64,000 nt of DNA, taken from positions 1 to 64,000 of the forward strand of contig NZ_FXTK01000012.1 in assembly GCF_900182695.1 (NCBI RefSeq), written 5' to 3'. Both the position numbers and the translations under genes were made by a program. The notes below the pieces were generated by a model. It worked only from the letters and a program-made list of their open reading frames with translations, had not been told where the DNA came from and made no database searches. The DNA comes from Paracoccus laeviglucosivorans (GTDB lineage: Bacteria; Pseudomonadota; Alphaproteobacteria; Rhodobacterales; Rhodobacteraceae). Shown in pieces: positions 59,838 to 64,000 of the stretch (position 1 is its first letter; each line of letters opens with the position of its first letter).

Positions 59838-60734
59838 CTAACGCAGCAGGCGCGTTCGGCGCCATGCGGCAGGCGTATTGCCCGTCATCTGGCGAAAGGC
59901 GCGCGTCAGATGCGCCTGATCCGAAAAGCCCAGCCGCGCGGCCACATCGGACAGGGCCAGCTCCCCCTCAAGAAGCAGCTTCTGCGCCAGTTCGATCCGC
60001 TGGCCCATCTGCCATTGCAGCGGTGTCTTGCCGGTGGTTTTCTTGAACACATTGGCAAACCAGCTTTCCGACAGGCCCACTGCGGATGCCATTTCCGCCA
60101 CGCTTAGCCGATGATCGGAACTGGCGCCCATACGGGCAAGCAGCCTGTTCATCTGCGCCTGCGTCAGCCCGCCCATTGCCGGGACAGTTTCCCGATCCTC
60201 GGCTGGGATGTCCAGCAGACCCGCAATAATGCTGCCGACAAGGCTTTCAGCATAGACCCCGTGGCGCGAGGGCTGCGCAATTTCATCGACCAGCAGCCGG
60301 GCCAAAGTCTGAAGGTTGTCTGTGTCCTGAATTTCGACCGGACAGCGCAGGGCGGCAAGCGCCGCCGAACGCCCCAGCGAGTGCGACAGAAAGCGTAGCG
60401 CACGATCGTGATGCAGGTGCAGATCCAGATGCGAAAAGCTGTGCGCCGCCGTGAAACTGGTCCAAAGCGGCGCACCCGCAGGCACATAGACCGCCCGCGT
60501 CATCGGGCGGCAGGCCCGCCCGAAACTGTCGGGTTGGTCCGACATGCGGATATGCGCTGAAACGTCGTTGAAGAATATGACGATGCGCGGATCTGGGGAC
60601 AGATAATAGGCCCGTGCCCCCGGATTCCCCTGCGCGTCCCAGAACACGCTCATCATCCCGTCAAGCCCGCGCCATTTCGGCAGCGCGGCACGGATACCCT
60701 CGGTGTAACAGGTCATGGAATGCCGATAGCCCAT
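59838..60734 (-). CDS. AraC-family transcriptional regulator
   Basis: A 298-residue regulator. The C-terminal DNA-binding domain (about 200-295) has both helix-turn-helix units: VAEMASAVGLSESWFANVFKKTTGKTPLQW and LSDVAARLGFSDQAHLTRAFRQMTGNTPAAWR. The N-terminal domain has a His/Tyr-rich effector fold (HSFSHLDLHLHHD). Its place next to a siderophore receptor matches the PchR/YbtA type, which are activated by the imported siderophore. The start is uncertain: ATG 60734 is used, 60716 is equally possible, and an open in-frame extension upstream lacks homology-like character. Confidence 0.85.
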   Translation of the reverse strand: MGYRHSMTCYTEGIRAALPKWRGLDGMMSVFWDAQGNPGARAYYLSPDPRIVIFFNDVSAHIRMSDQPDSFGRACRPMTRAVYVPAGAPLWTSFTAAHSFSHLDLHLHHDRALRFLSHSLGRSAALAALRCPVEIQDTDNLQTLARLLVDEIAQPSRHGVYAESLVGSIIAGLLDIPAEDRETVPAMGGLTQAQMNRLLARMGASSDHRLSVAEMASAVGLSESWFANVFKKTTGKTPLQWQMGQRIELAQKLLLEGELALSDVAARLGFSDQAHLTRAFRQMTGNTPAAWRRTRLLR

Positions 60735-61058
60735 TGCCAGAAGCCCTTGCCTCCCCTGAATTGTAAGGAAGGACAGCATACCTGTCCGGCAAAGCCTGCC
60801 GACACTGGGGAGCGATCCACGGTCACGAATACTGGGCGATTTACCCCCGCTGTGCAACAAGCCCAGACCAGATGCCTGCGCGCGCGTGGCAATCCTGCCG
60901 CGACCGCCGCGTCCGGCGCATCCCGGTCCGGCAACCAGTGATTGCATTGCCGTCTTGTTTTGAAAGATTCTGTTCGGATACCTGCGATAAACACCACGCG
61001 GACTTGGCAAATGGCCGCTAAGGCGTAATAAACACCTGCGTAGCCAGACGATGAAGTT
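60735..61058. other. Divergent spacer upstream of the AraC and CYTH genes
   Basis: A 324-bp region. The AraC frame stays open through it on the minus strand, but composition and lack of a recognisable domain argue against coding. Small GC-rich hairpins occur (for example around 60775-60800). A segment near 60835-60875 looks superficially like part of a cobalamin riboswitch but does not hold up. I see no gene here. Confidence 0.45.
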
Positions 61059-61547
61059 ATGCCAAAAGAGATCGAACGAAAGTTCCTTGTCGCCAACGAA
61101 CTTTGGCGAAACAAGGTTCAGCGCCATGTCAAATTGCGCGATGGACTGCTTGCTTTTTCAGACGGCAGGAAAGTTCGCATCCGCTTTTATGACGACCGTG
61201 CCACGCTGACCGTCAAGGGCAGGCGCAACGGGATCAGCCGGGACGAATTCGAATACGATATTCCGTCATGTGACGGGCTGGTCCTGCTGGAGGATCATTG
61301 CGACCGCGAGGTCTTGGAAAAGACCCGCTATCACCTGATTTTCGAAGGGTTCGACTGGACCATCGACGAATATCACGGCCTGCTTTCGGGTGTCATGCTT
61401 GCCGAAATCGAGCTGCCTTCGGAAGATGCGAAATTCTCGCGGCCTCCTTGGCTTGGCCCCGAGGTGACGGGCAAGCAGAAATACCGCCAGACCAATCTGG
61501 TCAAGGCATTCGCGCACAGAAAGCTTGCAACTAACGCGGGCGAATAG
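61059..61547 (+). CDS. CYTH-domain (triphosphate tunnel metalloenzyme) protein
   Basis: A 162-residue soluble protein. The hallmark ExExK motif is Glu4-Glu6-Lys8 in KEIERKFLV. Further tunnel residues follow as Arg/Lys/Glu on alternating strands (VRIRFYDD, LTVKGRRN, EFEYDI, AEIELPSED). The family includes inorganic triphosphatases, thiamine triphosphatase and class IV adenylate cyclases. This short single-domain form, without the CHAD domain, is most often an inorganic polyphosphate or triphosphate hydrolase. It stands alone, with a terminator downstream. Confidence 0.9.
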   Translation: MPKEIERKFLVANELWRNKVQRHVKLRDGLLAFSDGRKVRIRFYDDRATLTVKGRRNGISRDEFEYDIPSCDGLVLLEDHCDREVLEKTRYHLIFEGFDWTIDEYHGLLSGVMLAEIELPSEDAKFSRPPWLGPEVTGKQKYRQTNLVKAFAHRKLATNAGE

Positions 61548-61580
61548 GCAGTGGGGGCGACGGTGCCGCCCCCTGCTTTG
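61548..61580. terminator. Bidirectional terminator between CYTH and CitMHS genes
   Basis: GGGGGCG (61553-61559) pairs with CGCCCCC (61567-61573), extended by GCA/TGC at the base with a two-base bulge. TTTGATCC follows on the plus strand. It begins directly after the CYTH stop codon. Confidence 0.65.
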
Positions 61581-61583
61581 ATC

Positions 61584-62891
61584 CTAGCCCAGCGGCACAG
61601 CCCCGAACAGCACGGCACCAAACAGCATGACGCAGACCAGCAGCGACGACCATTTCAGCGTGAAACGCTGGTGGGCGCCGAATTCGACCTTGGCAAGCCC
61701 CGTCAACACATAGGCCGCAGGCACCAGCGGGCTTAGCATGTGGACCGGCTGGCCGATCAGCGATGCACGGGCGATGACCTCGGGCGGGATGCCGTAATGG
61801 GCGGCCGCCTCGGCCAGAACCGGGACGACGCCAAAGTAGAAGGCATCATTCGACAGGAAGAACGTGAAGGGAGCCGACAGCACTGCGGTGATCAGCGGGA
61901 TATAGCTGCCCGCACTGTCCGGGATCAGCGCAACGACGCTTTTGGCCAGCGCATCCGTCATTCCGGTGCCCATCATGATGCCGGTGAAGGCGCCTGCGCC
62001 AAACACCACGGCGACCACGGCCAGAACCGAGCCTGCATGGGACGCGATCCTGTCCCGCTGGTCGTTGACATCCGGGAAGTTGACCAGCATCGCGATGCCA
62101 AAGCCCACCATGAAGACCAGTGCCAGCGGCACCACATCCATGACCAGCAGGATCATCATTGCACTCGTCAGGGCGACGTTGAACGCCTGCAGCCAGCCCG
62201 GACGGATCACGACGGCGCGCGTGGCCTCGTTCACCTGACGCTCAAGCTCGGCCTCGCTGACGGATGCGTAATCCAGAGTGCCAAGGCGGCGGCGTTCCTT
62301 CATCCCGAAATAGGCGGCGATGGCCAGGGCGGCGGCGCAGGACATCACCATGGCGGGCAGCAGCGGAACGAAGGTCTGGCCGACATCGGTATGCAGCGAC
62401 GACATGACGCGTGCCGTCGGCCCGCCCCAAGGTGCGATGTTGATGATCGCGTTGGGCATGACCGTCACGGCGGGCAGGATCAACGGGTTGATCCCCAGCT
62501 TCAGGTGCAGCGGCATCATCGCCGTCACGACCAGCAGATAGGTGGTTGAGCCATCACCATCCAGCGAGATGACCATCGACAATGCACAGGTGCCGACGAT
62601 GACCCGCAGCGGATCGCCATGACAGGTCCGCACGACAAAGCGCACCAGCGGGTCGAACAGGCCCACATCGATCATCAGCCCGAAATACAAAATCGCGAAC
62701 AGCAGCAGCACCGCCGTGGGAGCGATCTTGCGCAGCCCGTCCATGATAAGATCGGGCACTTCGGGTCCAAAACCGGCCAGCACCGCAAAGATGATCGGGA
62801 TCAGGATCAGCCCGATCAGCGCCGAGACGCGACCTGTCATGATCGCAGCCATGAAAACAAAGATCATGGCATAGGCAAGGAATGTAAGCAT
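61584..62891 (-). CDS. CitMHS-family citrate/divalent-metal transporter
   Basis: A 435-residue inner-membrane carrier with about eleven to twelve hydrophobic segments. CitMHS family traits are the N-terminal FLAYAMIFVFMAAIMTGRVSALIGL, ILYFGLMIDVGLFDPLVRF, and SLDGDGSTTYLLVVTAMMPL, which contains the conserved GDGSTT. The C-terminal half has FFLSNDAFYFGVVPVL and QPVHMLSPLVPAAYVL. It symports metal-citrate complexes with protons. The ATG at 62891 has AAGGAGA 5 nt upstream. A TctC-type binding protein gene precedes it by 95 bp on the same strand. Confidence 0.92.
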   Translation of the reverse strand: MLTFLAYAMIFVFMAAIMTGRVSALIGLILIPIIFAVLAGFGPEVPDLIMDGLRKIAPTAVLLLFAILYFGLMIDVGLFDPLVRFVVRTCHGDPLRVIVGTCALSMVISLDGDGSTTYLLVVTAMMPLHLKLGINPLILPAVTVMPNAIINIAPWGGPTARVMSSLHTDVGQTFVPLLPAMVMSCAAALAIAAYFGMKERRRLGTLDYASVSEAELERQVNEATRAVVIRPGWLQAFNVALTSAMMILLVMDVVPLALVFMVGFGIAMLVNFPDVNDQRDRIASHAGSVLAVVAVVFGAGAFTGIMMGTGMTDALAKSVVALIPDSAGSYIPLITAVLSAPFTFFLSNDAFYFGVVPVLAEAAAHYGIPPEVIARASLIGQPVHMLSPLVPAAYVLTGLAKVEFGAHQRFTLKWSSLLVCVMLFGAVLFGAVPLG

Positions 62892-62986
62892 GAAGTCTCC
62901 TTGTTCACCTGTGGCTGGGCCAAAGGTGTCTGGGGTCGTCAAGGGGCGGCAAAACCGCCAAAGATAAGGATCAGGGGCTGCGCCCG

Positions 62987-63967
62987 TCAGGGAACGCCAA
63001 GCTGCGCAAGGCGGGCGCGGGCGGTTTGGGTCAGGGTCGCGATCTCGGCCTCAAGCGCGGGGCCGGTGACGGGCTTGGCTTGCAGATGATAGCGTTCAAG
63101 AATGCGGGCATAGTCGGCGCTGGCCATGAGGCGGGCCAGATGTGCCTGCCACCATGCGAAATCCTGATCGCTGACATGCGCGCCCATATAGACGCCGCGC
63201 ATCACGGGCCAGTCCAGAGGCACACCCTGTTCGCGCGCGGTCGGCACATCCGACAAGTCGCCGGGCAGGCGCCTGGGCGCAAAGACGGCAAGGATGCGCA
63301 ACGGTTTTCCGGCATCCATCCCGGTGCGGGCATCGCCCATATCGTTCATGCAGGCCTGCACGAAACCTTCCAGCAGCGCCTGCGTGCAACTGCCCGCGCC
63401 TTCAAAGGCGACAAAACGCAGCTTGCGATGGTCGATGCCAGCAAGCTCGGCGGTCATCGCCCCACGCATCCAGTCCTGCCCGCCGATCGTGCCGCCACCA
63501 CCGATGGCGATGCGCTGCGGTTCCTTGCGCATGGCAGCCAGCAGCGCAGGCAGATCGGCCCAGGCAGCATCGTCGCGCACGACGATCGCGCCGTAATCCT
63601 GCGCCAGCTGGGCCAGCCAGCGCACCTCGCCTGCGTGATGATCACCAAAGCTGCCTTTGGCGAGGTTGTAGATCGTGCCCTCGGAAAAGGCGACCAGCGT
63701 ATTGCCTTCGGCAGCGCGGGTGCCGGTCATGGCGTTGAAGGCGACCGCGCCGACCCCGCCCGGCATATAGCCGCGCTGAAGGGGCTGTGGCAGGATGCCT
63801 GCACCGTCCAGCACCTGAGCCAGCATCCGGCAGGTCAGATCAAAACCACCATCGGGCTGGGCTGGGGCGATGCAGGTGGCAGAACCGTCCGGAGCGGTTT
63901 GCGCATGAACCATGCCGGGCAGCACAGCCGCCAGCAGCAGGACAAGCCCAAGCCACAAGTTCCGCAT
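62987..63967 (-). CDS. Tripartite tricarboxylate transporter substrate-binding protein (TctC/Bug family)
   Basis: A 326-residue periplasmic protein. The signal peptide is about residues 1-22 (MRNLWLGLVLLLAAVLPGMVHA). Bug-family features are present: a substrate loop GGFDLTCRMLAQ near the N-terminus, the central GGGGTIGGQDWMRG and FVAFEGAGSCTQALLEGFVQA. It is somewhat divergent from TctC. Normally it delivers a carboxylate to TctAB permeases. Those genes are not visible here, though the window ends 33 bp upstream. The start at 63967 follows a G-rich ribosome site; 63991 is an in-frame alternative. Linkage to a citrate carrier suggests a tricarboxylate ligand or a sensing role. Confidence 0.85.
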   Translation of the reverse strand: MRNLWLGLVLLLAAVLPGMVHAQTAPDGSATCIAPAQPDGGFDLTCRMLAQVLDGAGILPQPLQRGYMPGGVGAVAFNAMTGTRAAEGNTLVAFSEGTIYNLAKGSFGDHHAGEVRWLAQLAQDYGAIVVRDDAAWADLPALLAAMRKEPQRIAIGGGGTIGGQDWMRGAMTAELAGIDHRKLRFVAFEGAGSCTQALLEGFVQACMNDMGDARTGMDAGKPLRILAVFAPRRLPGDLSDVPTAREQGVPLDWPVMRGVYMGAHVSDQDFAWWQAHLARLMASADYARILERYHLQAKPVTGPALEAEIATLTQTARARLAQLGVP

Positions 63968-64000
63968 CCGGTATTCCCCCCTTGAAACCATGCGCGGGAA

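Noticed and set aside
60770..60880. Cobalamin-riboswitch-like stretch (CGAATACTGGGC, then CCCCCGC, AACAAGCCCAGACC and GCCTGC)
   Set aside because: The order vaguely recalls a B12 riboswitch, but the conserved GCCACTG box is missing, the 3' AGCCAGGAGACCTGCC-type end is a poor match, and the downstream gene (CYTH) is not a usual target.
60735..61127. N-terminal extension of the AraC protein of about 130 residues
   Set aside because: The open frame overlaps the divergent CYTH gene start, has no recognisable domain and a composition unlike coding sequence here; the family length fits the shorter start.

Overview
The window is GC-rich DNA, densely packed with genes, from an alphaproteobacterium. 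Family content (TRAP and NitT/TauT transporters, paired HyuA/HyuB enzymes, a bdhA-adc-patatin cluster, amphi-Trp protein, AmtB with a GlnK-binding tail) and codon bias point to the Rhodobacterales, most like Paracoccus. That placement is inference; no rRNA or marker gene is present. I see no tRNA, rRNA, insertion sequence, prophage, CRISPR array or origin. Almost everything is uptake, catabolism and local regulators, so this reads as a chromosomal or chromid metabolic accessory region.

Layout. 1-2.3 kb: the 3' end of purU, an XRE/cupin regulator and an ammonium transporter. 2.5-5.8 kb: an IlvD/Edd-family acid dehydratase divergent from a D-2-hydroxyacid dehydrogenase and its GntR regulator. 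5.8-17.0 kb: one long minus-strand operon, hyuA2-hyuB2-TRAP(P-Q-M)-hyuA1-hyuB1, divergent from a TetR regulator across a perfect 20-bp palindrome. 17.0-26.8 kb: a LysR gene divergent from SDR-RraA-DapA-like genes, then a NitT/TauT ABC transporter with a gamma-glutamyltransferase-like Ntn hydrolase, a cytosine-deaminase-like amidohydrolase and a GntR regulator. 26.8-28.6 kb: a second GntR gene divergent from 5-dehydro-4-deoxyglucarate dehydratase. 28.7-32.2 kb: a PstS-like protein, a Na/phosphate cotransporter and an acidic amphi-Trp protein.

32.2-35.5 kb: patatin, acetoacetate decarboxylase, 3-hydroxybutyrate dehydrogenase and a small lipoprotein. 35.7-38.4 kb: a secreted GH16 glycanase with RTX-type repeats. 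38.4-53.3 kb: a LysR gene divergent from a 13-gene plus-strand run with a polyamine-type ABC transporter, amine and alcohol oxidases, an aminotransferase, a succinate-semialdehyde-type dehydrogenase, a malate/tartrate-type dehydrogenase and a hydroxypyruvate-type reductase. This looks like import and oxidation of an amine or amino-alcohol. 53.5-60.7 kb: a siderophore system (ATPase, two permeases, binding protein, divergent TonB receptor, AraC regulator). 61.0-64 kb: a CYTH protein, a CitMHS transporter and a TctC-type binding protein.

The best candidates for undescribed biology are the double HyuAB/TRAP operon and the 18-26.8 kb catabolic block. The latter contains two enzymes whose canonical catalytic residues are substituted (an SDR without YxxxK and an amidohydrolase with Asn for the usual metal-site Asp). 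Functions come from motif reading only; no database search was possible. Residue numbers count from the start codon given for each gene.
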